Of a stretch of 33,886 bases of DNA, positions 11,901 to 20,023 are shown in pieces. How positions within the stretch are numbered: the stretch's first letter is position 1; every line of letters begins with the position of its first letter. The stretch lies in the NCBI RefSeq assembly GCF_000003815.2, contig NC_049996.1, positions 12,873,555 through 12,907,440 of the forward strand, read 5' to 3'. A program made the translations under genes and the position numbers. The notes below the pieces were generated by a model. That model was given only the letters and a program-made list of their open reading frames with translations. It made no database searches and was not told the origin of the DNA. Origin of the DNA: Branchiostoma floridae. Lineage: Eukaryota; Chordata; Leptocardii; Amphioxiformes; Branchiostomatidae.

Positions 11901-14900
11901 GCAGTGGAAGATAGGGAGGGATGGAGGGAGATCTTGCATATCTGAGACACTACCTTGACAAGATAATGGGTACATGTAGTTGATTAGAATTTCTCCAGTA
12001 TTTACAGGTATGTCTGTTTTGCAGCTATTTCGGAGCCCATTGACCCCCCTCTTGTCTGCTCCTGTGTGAATGGAGGAGTCTGTGTCATCAGCCAGGGGAT
12101 ACCCAAGTGCAAGTAAGTTCAATCTTCAACTTAGCAACAAGAATCACCAATTTTGCACGCATCAGTATCATCGCATCTTTTGTTGACTTATGATGTGTGA
12201 AAAACTTGTTAAGGAAGACTAAATGTGTGAGACTTCAGTATACATGTACACACAACTACACATATTGAAAGGCACATAGACACAACTGTCCTTTTGAATG
12301 AGTGACATTAACATTTATATAGCTGTCCATGGTGTTGAATGATATATTTATTTGTCCTTGTAGCAAAATGACATTCACATTGATAAAGCTGTCTCTATAG
12401 CCGAGTAGCATGTACACAGCCAGTACTGCCCATGGTACTGAATGTTGTTCGCACTGACATCTTAATATGTTCTGTGCAGTTGTCCGAAGGGATACCTGGG
12501 AGATAACTGTGAGCTGGGAGCCTCCAGCAGTGGGCCACCGGGAGCTGCAAGTAAGGATGAATTGATTCTATAAGAAGAAACATGATTTTACAGTCAACAC
12601 TGTGTAGTATAAAAACAGCACTTTGGGAATTGTTAGAAAATGTGCAGTATACCCAAACCTTGATACTCTTGTAGTCTGCATCATGTGAAAAATTGAGATT
12701 GCTACACATTCAAGCTTCATGTGACATTGTCATGTGATTTTGTATGCCAATGTTGAAACTTTGTGTTACAGATGTTGCTGCAGTTGTGGTTCCCTTGCTG
12801 CTGATCTTGATCATAGTTCTGGCTATCGTCGGTTTCTTCTACTACAAGAGAAGGTGAAGATGCTTTATATTATAACTTTTAACATGGAATTAAAATAACT
12901 TTCATATTCAAATAGCCCATAAGTATAATCTAGGCAATCACTCAACTCTATCAATGTTTTGTCTCTTTCCCCAGAGGAGGGACCCTGCCCCAAATGCCTC
13001 AGTTCTCAGATATCCAGCTTCCCAGGCCCAAGATGCCTGACATGTGAGTATGACAAGACATCTGCTGGCCTGTTTTTCACAATCATCATTATGTCATTTC
13101 TAAGTCCTTTACATGTAAGGACTAGAAGTTCTAGTAGAAGGGAAATCTATAATTTGGAAGTATTGTTAAGAAGAAGCACAATGATAAGGTTTTGAAGAGG
13201 GACTGAGGAGCAGATAGGGATACTGGTATCAAACTTTCATCAACAGTTTTTATCCGTCATTTTAGAAATAAATTACTTTGAATGTACAAACTACTAAGGC
13301 TAAACTTTGCCTCATCTTGCATTTCCTTCTGCCAAATCAATAATAGATATAATCAAGACATTTCTGTAAATGTTTTATAAAACCACCCCATCATCATCAT
13401 CATCATCGGTCGACGTGATCAAATGTAGACATGTTCGCACATGTCTACACACGACGGGGTTATACCGCCCCTTACGGGGTGACATACCCTTTCGTAGGCT
13501 AATTACAAGACGGGGATGCGCCAGGTCTCCCGTCCGGGTGAATGATGTAATTCACCATGTGGCTGACACGAGACAAAGGTTCGCCAGGCCTCCATCCGGG
13601 TGATTTGAAGTGAATCACCGACTCCCGACAGAAGGATTTGCACCAACGCACACCGCACCATCGCACGTGTGGGGGTTCTTTAACGTGCATGGGGTATGGC
13701 TCTCCCCATACACGGGACCTCCATTTAACGTCCTATCCGAGGGACGACTCATTTTTCACTTGAGTAAAGTGAGGAAAGTCGTGTAAAGTGCCTTTCCCAA
13801 GGGCACAAGACCGGCATCACGGTAGGCGGATTCGAACCGGCGACCTCTCGATCACGGGCCGAATACAATACCACTGTGCTACGCGGCCCCACAAAACCAC
13901 CCCAATGGGGTGACTAAATTGGGATAATTGGGAAGTAAATGTGACTATGCAGAATGTCTTTTTGCAAATTTTTCCTCAGTTTTCACTCTCGAATCAAATA
14001 ATAGACTTCTAGAGGGTGTTATCCATAACTTTTAAGTTGATATGACCTAGGTCTGTAAGGTTTTCATACCTTATTCAGTTCTGTGATGAACCATTTTTCT
14101 ACCCCTGAAAATCTGACCATCTCCCTCTCTCTTCCTTCACCCTGTCCTCCTGCTGACTCAGGGGTGGCTTCGGTTTCAGCAAACTGCCTCGATTCTCTGA
14201 CCTTCCCAAGCCCAATGTCAAACTGCCGTGGCTGTAAGTATGCTGTACCCTGTCCTGTACTCAGCTCTGCCTGCTCGAGTGAGGTAGCATGGAGTCCAGT
14301 CTTGTTCGTTTTATAGTCTACTTCCAATGTTCACTACCCTGCCATACAAAGAGAACTAACAGTATTTTACTGGACATGCAAATTTTGCTGGTAGTTGTCT
14401 CTGAATCAAAATAATCGGTCAGGAGAAAAATGCTGCTTGGTGATTGGACTAGCAGTGCAGCAGGGTCATCCAATCAGTAGCAGATGTGCTCAGTGCACTT
14501 GAGTTAGCTCATTACATGATGTCATTGTCAAATCCTAAAATGGTACCAACGACCCATAGTCTTGTTGGTGGGTAGTGACAAGTGGAAGCAGACTTCAGCA
14601 AACAAGGCTGGGCTCCGCGCTACAAGTTAGGGCCCATCCCAGTCACATTCGTCATATGATTATAAACTTATTAAGTAGGTCACTCATGGAATAATTGGGC
14701 ATGTTTGCTATGAAATTAAGCAACATATTATAAGGAAAGGCTGTCTTATATCCTTGTTGGCTGTTGGTTCCCTCACAGACATCAGAATCAATCAAATGAG
14801 ACATTGTCATTAGACATCATAGTTGGTCAATGTCATCTTGATGCTCAGGATGGAAGAACCTGGCAACAAGCTACACAATCATGAAGCATAATATAATGTT

Positions 14901-15841
14901 AGATGCAAGAAGGTTGTAGTGTAGATTTGATATGTTAGAAGCTACTTGTACAAAGTTCATCTATCCTGCAAATATTTGGAAGTCTGTGTTAATGAAATTA
15001 GAGAGACTATTTATACATGTAGGTTATAGTGCATGTAGTTACATGATTATTCAAGCTTCACAGAATCATTCTGAAAAAGGAATGATAACGCTATTTTTTT
15101 GCGATGTTTTCGTACAGCTTCAAGTCAGGGATAATAGGTGGTAACGGCACCACAGGAGGAAGTGTCTCATTCCGGGATGGAACAAACGTAGAGCTGGGCA
15201 CACCGTCCTACATGGGCTACGATGATCAGGAGGCTTTAGGGCCGGTAAGCTTGTTATATCTCTTATGTTTGACCAAAGTCAATCAACAGCATGGTTAAGT
15301 GTATGAGAAATGTAGTTGAACCCAGTTGCTGATGCCAGTGTAGCCATGAGTCATCTTGGCTTTCATCGGACCCAAACCATAACATAACATACAAATTCTC
15401 CAAGTATCCTATATAATTACACCACTTCTGCCCTTTTGCAATAGTCACATATCTGCAGACGCACACCAAGACAAAGAAACATACTCACCATCTGATTGCA
15501 ACATACACCTCCGGTTTCAACCATGAAGTAGTTGTCATCTAACCATTTGAACTGTTTGTGTTCCCCTTCAGCCATTGGACGGGATGGACGGGGAGAAGCC
15601 ACCAATCACGTTCTCCAACCCCATGTACCAGGAGGCAGAAGGTGTGATGGTGGAGGCTGGGCCTCTGCCGGAGAAAACCGGTCTGCCTGCCGACGACTCT
15701 CCCGTCGCCCCTCCCCGGACCAAACAGACCCTGTCCCCGCCCCCCGCCAGCCCCCCTCCCGCGTACTCCTCCCGCGAGACCAGCCCGGCGGTCGATCGGG
15801 AGGACGACAAGGCGGAGCTGGTGACGGAGAGTAAGGCATGA
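361..15841 (+). CDS. LRP2: LRP2/megalin, C-terminal 21 exons (5'-partial)
   Basis: Giant endocytic receptor of the LDL-receptor family; in vertebrates megalin takes up carrier-bound vitamins, hormones and lipoproteins at apical membranes and shapes SHH/BMP signalling. Exons, all AG/GT bounded: 361-477, 703-819, 1154-1270, 1782-1919, 2322-2447, 2842-2967, 3622-3762, 4220-4351, 4878-5063, 8238-8382, 8782-8910, 9439-9659, 10254-10433, 10912-11034, 12025-12112, 12480-12550, 12772-12853, 12975-13043, 14162-14233, 15118-15244, 15572-15841. They sum to 2777 nt and stay open: a split codon plus 924 residues, then TGA. Module order (LDLa, two EGF, YWTD propeller, EGF, TM, tail) equals the C-terminal end of megalin. 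Megalin, rather than LRP1 or LRP4, is indicated by the propeller stretch DGRYRK...RPAAIVVNP, the tail segment [11 protein letters not shown] and the sequence P-I-T-FSNPMY; the human comparison is from memory. The N-terminal part is upstream of the window. Confidence 0.93.
3622..4351 (+). other. LRP2: Two EGF-like exons preceding the propeller
   Basis: Exon 3622-3762 encodes an EGF module ([13 protein letters not shown]...YVCSCGPGY). Exon 4220-4351 encodes a calcium-binding EGF starting DVNECEVF with the later [11 protein letters not shown]. Both are phase 1-1. In the LDLR family this pair sits just before each YWTD propeller and takes part in pH-dependent ligand release. Confidence 0.93.
4543..4815 (+). 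mobile_element. tRNA-derived SINE in LRP2 intron
   Basis: A Pol III-type head has an A-box-like TGGTCTTGTGG at 4556-4566 and a near-perfect B box GGTTTGAATCC at 4601-4611. It is followed by the body segment GGGAAAGGCACTTGACAC at 4642-4659, which the SINE at 13391-13892 also carries in diverged form. The outer limits carry an inverted match, GTACCTAACT at the left and AGTTAGGTAC at the right, so I cannot fix the insertion ends. No clear target duplication was found. Confidence 0.7.
6046..6548. repeat. 89-bp tandem satellite, about 5.6 copies
   Basis: Unit landmarks GGACCAGTG fall at about 6047, 6137, 6226, 6315, 6404 and 6493, giving an 89-bp period. Each unit holds GTGCAGGTAGA and the inverted match TACCTGCAC, so every unit can fold on itself. 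The outermost left copy is diverged and the last three are nearly identical, suggesting recent amplification at the right side. Diverged relatives (GCACTGGTGCAGG) appear at 5810-5880. The array lies inside the TIR element 5142-7621. Confidence 0.9.
7040..7066. repeat. Short perfect hairpin
   Basis: TTCAGGTCC and GGACCTGAA flank an 8-nt loop, a 9-bp perfect stem. Further CAGGT/ACCTG words around it extend the potential stem imperfectly. It lies within the TIR element and uses the same AGGT vocabulary as the 89-bp satellite. Confidence 0.7.
7866..8090. repeat. 37-bp degenerate intronic minisatellite
   Basis: GTCATTCAGCACC (or close variants) recurs at about 7878, 7936, 7973, 8010 and 8047. The last intervals are 37 bp and the first is 58 bp, from an extra segment. 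The array stops about 150 bp before the exon at 8238 in the LRP2 intron 5064-8237. Confidence 0.8.
9988..10106. mobile_element. Short MITE-like inverted repeat
   Basis: AGGTTTCCACTATTATGGGC at 9988-10007 is mirrored by GCCCACAAAAGTGGAAACCT at 10087-10106, 17 of 20 positions complementary. A further copy of the right end, GCCCACAGAGTGGAAACCT, lies at 18131-18149 in the intergenic region, which supports a dispersed family. No target duplication was identified. Confidence 0.55.
10912..12550 (+). other. LRP2: Two membrane-proximal EGF modules of LRP2
   Basis: Exon 10912-11034 (phase 1-1) encodes the EGF that closes the propeller: [17 protein letters not shown] then CVCPDGSDF. Exons 12025-12112 and 12480-12550 together encode a second [13 protein letters not shown]...[14 protein letters not shown]; the Asn codon is split AA|T across the intron. 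The last exon ends with a short Ser/Gly/Pro linker ([10 protein letters not shown]) leading to the membrane. Confidence 0.92.
11259..11721. mobile_element. Foldback element with EcoRI-rich tandem core
   Basis: Left arm about 11259-11415 and right arm about 11572-11721 are long inverted repeats of each other; shared blocks include ACATCGAGCAGATTA, GACTGAGCAGAGCACTTTGG and GAAAATGTATATTGAAAGG. The core (about 11415-11571) is a 31-bp tandem repeat of CCCAGAATTCTCCAGAATTC followed by TGGCTCAGGTT. The element lies in the LRP2 intron 11035-12024. Outer ends become ragged (AAAGAA...), and no clear target duplication was seen. Confidence 0.85.
12772..12853 (+). other. LRP2: Transmembrane exon of LRP2
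   Basis: An 82-nt exon encodes about 20 hydrophobic residues ([20 protein letters not shown]) followed by FYYKRR, a basic stop-transfer sequence. Orientation is therefore type I with the C-terminus in the cytosol, as in all LDLR-family receptors. Confidence 0.95.
13391..13892 (-). mobile_element. 502-bp tRNA-derived SINE with perfect 12-bp TSD
   Basis: On the minus strand the element starts at 13892 with a tRNA-like head. An A box TAGCACAGTGG is at 13881-13871 and a perfect B box GGTTCGAATCC at 13838-13828. The GGGAAAGGCACTTTACAC body segment follows (13798-13781), then a unique body with the motif ACGTTAAAGAACCC. It ends in a (GAT)n tail at 13391. AAAACCACCCCA flanks it directly at 13379-13390 and 13893-13904, a perfect target-site duplication. 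This is a clean, probably recent insertion into the LRP2 intron 13044-14161. Confidence 0.92.
14284..14622. mobile_element. MITE-like element, ~50-bp terminal inverted repeats
   Basis: The left arm (about 14284-14339) includes GGAGTCCAGTCTTGTT, AGTCTACTTCCA and TCACTACCC. The right arm (about 14571-14622) contains imperfect complements: GGGTAGTGACA, TGGAAGCAGACTT and AACAAGGCTGGGCTCC. The element is about 340 bp, with no ORF, in the LRP2 intron 14234-15117. Target duplications could not be defined. Confidence 0.6.
15572..15841 (+). other. LRP2: Last coding exon of LRP2: FxNPxY and PPxY tail
   Basis: Encodes 89 residues and TGA. FSNPMY near residues 14-19 of the exon is a full FxNPxY clathrin-sorting and PTB-domain (Dab2/ARH-type) docking motif. 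Further on are APPRTKQ (SH3-ligand-like) and SPPPAY, a PPxY WW-domain ligand. The acidic end ...[15 protein letters not shown] aligns in character with the vertebrate megalin terminus but lacks its PDZ-type S-x-V ending. Only one NPxY is present; vertebrate megalin has two FxNPxY motifs (from memory). GC content rises sharply in this exon. Confidence 0.93.
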
Positions 15842-17240
15842 TGGGAAGGAAGGAAGACGTCTCCTATGCCAATGCTTGCTGTATAATCAGTGTTACCCAT
15901 GACACAACCCACACAGAAAGAGCCATTTTTAAAACGATTGAACAATTCTTTTTGGCTTTGTTTTTACACTGTGTGGGGGACAAGAATTCTAAGCAATACT
16001 TGTTCTCGATAAGACTGAATTTTGGAAGAGATCCTAAAAGCTTCTGATGTATGTAATTTGTTTTTGACTGAGGAGTTTTAAAGAAAAGATTCAGGTTTTT
16101 AGTGTTTCCATTTTTTGTCATCTGTCTAAGAAAGTGACATTTTTTTCTCCAAAAAAGGACCAAATTGAAAGTTCTTGTTTTCAGGCTCACAAAACACAAT
16201 GATTTTCAGACTTCAGGCTCGACTGCAGAGTTTTTGACTTACAAACATCAGAAAACATTGACAAGATGACACAAAAAATGTATGTCACAACATTCCTTAC
16301 TTTACATGTATGTGTTATCAATTATTACTTGAATAGATTGCCTGACCATTTTGCATCTTGTGCTGAAAGTAGGAACATGGCTTATTGAAGCTGAGCATCA
16401 ACCCTCAGAGGAAAAAGTTACTGTTAAGTCCAATCGTTACTTCTCAAAGCACATACAAAATGTTTTCAGATTTTGTTTTTCATCAAAATGTGCATAAAAG
16501 CATGCTTTAAGTGTGGGGCTTGGCATTCCTGCAACACAAGACATGGTTTTTGTAGCATTGTTTTTTTTTATCTCACCAACCTTGGAGCTGGATAGATAGC
16601 AGCATTTGGAGCTGAACTATACTGTGAGCAGGCATTGGTCACCTTAATCAGGCGTTTAAAAGCATTTTTTCAGTACCAAATCACTTATTCTGCAGACTTT
16701 GGACCATTCACATACATCCTGCAATTATTGTATGAACAGAAACTAAGGGCACTCTTGGGATAGTCATGTATGCATCCTGTGTAAAGGCTGATCCTTGTCA
16801 GTCATTTTTCTTGTCACGGCTAGCTTGAAAATGCTGTTACATCAAAATCTTGTGACAACCTACATGTACAACATATGTGACAACATAAATCATTTTTGAA
16901 ATACATTTAGTGGGCCTGTTCAAAAAGATGTTCTCAAATTGCCCATCGCTGGTAACACCATAACCTTAGAAGAGTCAACTATACTAGGTCCTACAAATCA
17001 CGGGACTCGGTATATTTTTATCTACCAAAATTCAACCTTCTAATTTGCATATTCTTGTGGGTACTTTAGAAACAGCAATGGTCCAATCTTGCTTCATTTA
17101 TTATCCTCAATAGTGACATTCATTAAAAAAACATGATATGAAATAATTTAATGCAGTATGATAAATATAAAGATTTATATAAAGATATATCCACCCTGCC
17201 AAAGACATTCTAAATAAAGTTGTCAATCTAAACAAATTGC
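15842..17240 (+). other. LRP2: Probable long 3' UTR of LRP2
   Basis: AT-rich sequence without further coding follows the LRP2 stop. The first canonical AATAAA I find is at 17213-17218, followed by a TGTG-containing stretch near 17250, consistent with a polyadenylation site about 1.4 kb after the stop. No other gene or clear repeat is visible here. Confidence 0.55.
17213..17218 (+). terminator. LRP2: Candidate polyA signal for LRP2 (AATAAA)
   Basis: First AATAAA hexamer after the LRP2 stop codon on the + strand, with T/G-rich sequence about 30-40 nt later. cDNA ends would confirm it. Confidence 0.5.
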
Positions 17241-18060
17241 AATCAACTTGTGTTGATTAAAGTTGAATTTTACTTGTTCAGTATAATTTAAGAGCCATAT
17301 CTACCAAAAATTTTCATGCTTGACAATTTTTATAAGAAAGTATCAATGGACCAAAGGAAACGATATAGCATGTGAATATGTTAATTGCAGAATTGAATAT
17401 TTTTATAATGAGTATCATAAGAGAATTGTGTGGACAAATCATTAGGAAAGGTATGAATTAGGTGGCATCCTTTATAGGAAGGTCTTAAGATTTCTCCTTA
17501 ACTCTTAGAAGTACAGAAATGAGGAAGATTGAAGAGGAAAGTTACATATGATACTGAACCGTCCAGACATACTATGATTTGTACAGAATGATTCTTAAGT
17601 ATGATTTTCAAATTGTACAGTATTTGTATAATCCTATATCTGATTAAGTTGTTTTACTCTTAGTTACATGCACATTGGTACAAGCTATATTTGGAGCTGT
17701 ACTAGGATGTTTTTGTTTACGTTAAAAAGCACATAGGAAGTTCAAACACTCATTTGTTTACTGATTTGACATATCATTTTTAGTGTTTCTAAGTGTCGTC
17801 TTAGCTTTTGTGTTTCTTACTTTGCTTTGAAATAGAACCTCTCAGATCTTGAACTTTTGTGTTGGCTATGTCTTGTGTGGTTGCCTTCCTTACAAGTGTG
17901 TTGTTTATATATTTGCTTGTTTGTTTACTTTATTTTACCATGGGTGTACTGTATATAAAAAGAAAGTACGTGAAGTACGAAGTTTGAGGTATAATGACCA
18001 ATTCTCATATCATCTCCGGATTCCTGTCAAAATTTCAAAATCTGTGCAGTACCTTTTATG
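17241..18060. other. Intergenic spacer, nothing recognised
   Basis: AT-rich DNA between the LRP2 3' end and the promoter-like cluster. It contains a TATATAAAA word at 17952-17960, but no initiator or gene that would fit it. No ORF with coding character. Confidence 0.5.
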
Positions 18061-18297
18061 TGACGTCATTAACTGTACCTGTCAGTAAGCATTTAGACGA
18101 TCCTCTGATTGGCTGGCGATTTAAAGCCACGCCCACAGAGTGGAAACCTCAGCCAGGTTTACCAGAGCCTCCCATGGCGCCGAGGCTCTGCGTATCCGAC
18201 TATTAGGACTTGCAGGAATTTCCAGAATTGATTGATGACAAAACCATCAACGTCAGAAAACAATAATGACGTCATGATGTCCCAAGAACGTGACGTA
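18061..18297. promoter_or_regulatory. Cluster of CRE/ATF sites
   Basis: Perfect palindromic TGACGTCA at 18061-18068 and again at 18267-18274, plus the half-variant TGACGTA at 18291-18297. Three such sites within 240 bp upstream of the next gene suggest a CREB/ATF-responsive regulatory region. This rests on motif matches only. Confidence 0.45.
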
Positions 18298-18427
18298 TGA
18301 TCAGCATAAGGTGGAACACTTTTCCAACTAGTTCATATTACTTTTCTCAATGCTAGTTTATACTACTTATTTTGTAAAGCCGGGTAAGAAATGGCCCAAT
18401 CTAGTCAAAATACATTAGGAACGTGCT

Positions 18428-18447
18428 GTCACGTGACCTGAGGGTCA
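18428..18447. promoter_or_regulatory. E-box/CLEAR site overlapping an everted nuclear-receptor element
   Basis: GTCACGTGAC at 18428-18437 is the 10-bp palindrome bound by MITF/TFE and USF factors (CLEAR-type). It overlaps TGACCTGAGGGTCA at 18434-18447, two nuclear-receptor half-sites in everted orientation with a 2-nt spacer. It lies 41 bp before the X-box. Motif evidence only. Confidence 0.4.
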
Positions 18448-18487
18448 TCAATTATTTCGTAACAAACAGAATACGTCTCTCTATTGC

Positions 18488-18501
18488 GTTACCATAGCAA
18501 C
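18488..18501. promoter_or_regulatory. Perfect RFX X-box
   Basis: GTTACCATAGCAAC fits the RFX X-box consensus GTNRCC-N(0-3)-RGYAAC in every position, with a 2-nt spacer. X-boxes near transcription starts are typical of ciliary genes across animals. It is about 620 bp before the ATG of the 19112-19756 ORF and about 150 bp before a strong splice donor (AAAG|GTAGGT, 18651), so a short non-coding first exon spliced to an acceptor at 19061-19062 (CCACAG) is plausible. Confidence 0.6.
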
Positions 18502-19111
18502 AAGGAAGAAAGGAGCTTACAAGAAGATGGTCTATTGGAAAGGAAAGACGTAATGTCTGTTGTCCACGGCAGACTATCGTGAATTGCTTCCTGTTTTTTC
18601 AGAAATCTACCAGGTCCTCAGTGTGTGTCTGTGATAAACTCACCGTAAAGGTAGGTGCTGGTTAGCCCGTGATACACATGCTCTCGCTGTCGGGCTAATA
18701 CAGCCTCCTCCCCGGAAGCTTATGGCTTTAACTCAACGAAACTTTTATCTCAGCATTTGTTTGCAATGTAGCAATCTACGTCATGCAACTTACAATGGGG
18801 GAATACATTTTGCTGAAGTTCAGAAAAATAAGTTTTGAGAGGCAACGTTCTGGAACATGTTTGCAAAAGCAGTGTCTTCCAAATTGACGTTGCAAGTTTC
18901 ATCGAAGAACAAAGCGTACCTGCCATGTTTCATAACTTTTCTTTGACCAAACTCTAACTGTGGACAATACCTTGTACATAACGTTTTGTTTTCCCTTTTT
19001 GTACCATTAGTATTATCCCAGCTTCTATGGCCCATGCGTTAACCATGGCGTTCTGTCCACAGGTGGTCATGTTTCTCCTGAGTTCTGAACCATTCATTAC
19101 TAATCCATAAC

Positions 19112-19756
19112 ATGGAGTCCTCTGAGAGAGGAAAGCCTGAACAAAACTCTGACTCAGTTCTGGACATATCAGACGACAGGAGGGTGTGGATCGTCCCTGA
19201 GGACGAGTTTGACCCACAGTTTCTGGACGAGCTTCCGTTGGTCACGTTCCCAGAGCAGTCCGAGTGGATCGTGTCACCACCACATGCCGGACAGGATGGG
19301 CTGGCGTTCTGGATTCCTGTAAAATCCGACTCTAAAAACCCATCCGTCCCTGAGGCGTCGCCAAGAAAGACCGTTGAACACAAAGTCAAGTCTCCCCATT
19401 CCGTAATACGCCCAACTGTCCCTCCAACAAGGAAGCAGGGTTATCTACCGAAGGCTCTGGCAGGGGTTGTGGATACTCTATGGGTTTCTCGTGGCTGTAC
19501 TGGGCACCCACCACCACCTGCGTTGCTAAGCGACACAACAAGACCGTTCGCGCCTCACTCATTTGAACGCCTGATACAGCTTGCAGATTACCAACGAGTC
19601 ACGGCAACACCTCATGGAGACTGTATGTCAGGTGATGCAGAAACCCCTATGGTGAACCCAAGTTTGTCTCAGGCAGTTGCAGATATTGAGACAAACACAG
19701 GAGCTTCAGATATAAAACGACGCGCAGTAGAACCGGTTATTTGTACTCCGTCATAG
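19112..19756 (+). CDS. Uncharacterised 214-aa protein, possible ciliary gene
   Basis: Function not recognised. The ORF is intronless and closed by TAG. The start ATG has a strong context (AACATGG) and an in-frame TGA lies 11 codons upstream, so this Met is the first possible. The N-terminal half is acidic and aromatic (DRRVWIVPEDEFDPQFLDELP, then EWIVSPP and AFWIPVKSD). The middle is basic and proline-rich (RKTVEHKVKSP, RPTVPPTRKQGYLPK). The rest has little hydrophobic core, and there is no signal peptide or TM segment. It may be largely disordered with short aromatic docking motifs. A 5' UTR intron (18651-19062) is suggested by good splice sites. The X-box at 18488-18501 hints at cilia-related expression, which is inference. 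It is convergent with the glycine-rich gene downstream. Confidence 0.6.
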   Translation: MESSERGKPEQNSDSVLDISDDRRVWIVPEDEFDPQFLDELPLVTFPEQSEWIVSPPHAGQDGLAFWIPVKSDSKNPSVPEASPRKTVEHKVKSPHSVIRPTVPPTRKQGYLPKALAGVVDTLWVSRGCTGHPPPPALLSDTTRPFAPHSFERLIQLADYQRVTATPHGDCMSGDAETPMVNPSLSQAVADIETNTGASDIKRRAVEPVICTPS

Positions 19757-19762
19757 TTTATT
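19757..19762 (-). terminator. Candidate polyA signal for the glycine-rich gene
   Basis: AATAAA on the minus strand, about 262 nt after the stop codon at 20024. It abuts the TAG of the convergent + strand ORF, so the two 3' UTRs would overlap. Motif evidence only. Confidence 0.35.
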
Positions 19763-20023
19763 GTTCTAGAATGGCGTTACTTGTATTGCAGCAACTGAGT
19801 TGACATGGGTACAGTAAGACATCACAAAGTTTGGGAACAGTAGGTTTCTGCCAACAGTGTTTTTGTATTCATTTGATAACTATATTTCCACAGCAATAGG
19901 TATGTAGGGGACACATACAATACGGATACTACATAAAGGGTAGACTTGATCATGTACTTTGTGAAATCAAATCAATACAACCACTTTACCATACAAAGAG
20001 CAATAGCTTTCCTGTTCACGTAT

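Larger units (their letters stand above)
12975..15244 (+). other. LRP2: Juxtamembrane cytoplasmic exons of LRP2
   Basis: Exons 12975-13043 (69 nt), 14162-14233 (72 nt) and 15118-15244 (127 nt). The first two are both phase 2-2 and encode look-alike segments: [18 protein letters not shown] and [17 protein letters not shown]. They appear to be a duplicated exon. Human megalin has, from memory, a single Leu/Pro-rich segment here. The third exon carries [13 protein letters not shown], which matches the region just before the NPxY motif of vertebrate megalin, and supports the ortholog call. Confidence 0.88.

Noticed and set aside
17952-17960. TATATAAAA word as promoter of the 214-aa gene
   Set aside because: More than 1.1 kb upstream and separated by the X-box/CRE cluster, with no initiator context. 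Chance is likelier in this AT-rich spacer.
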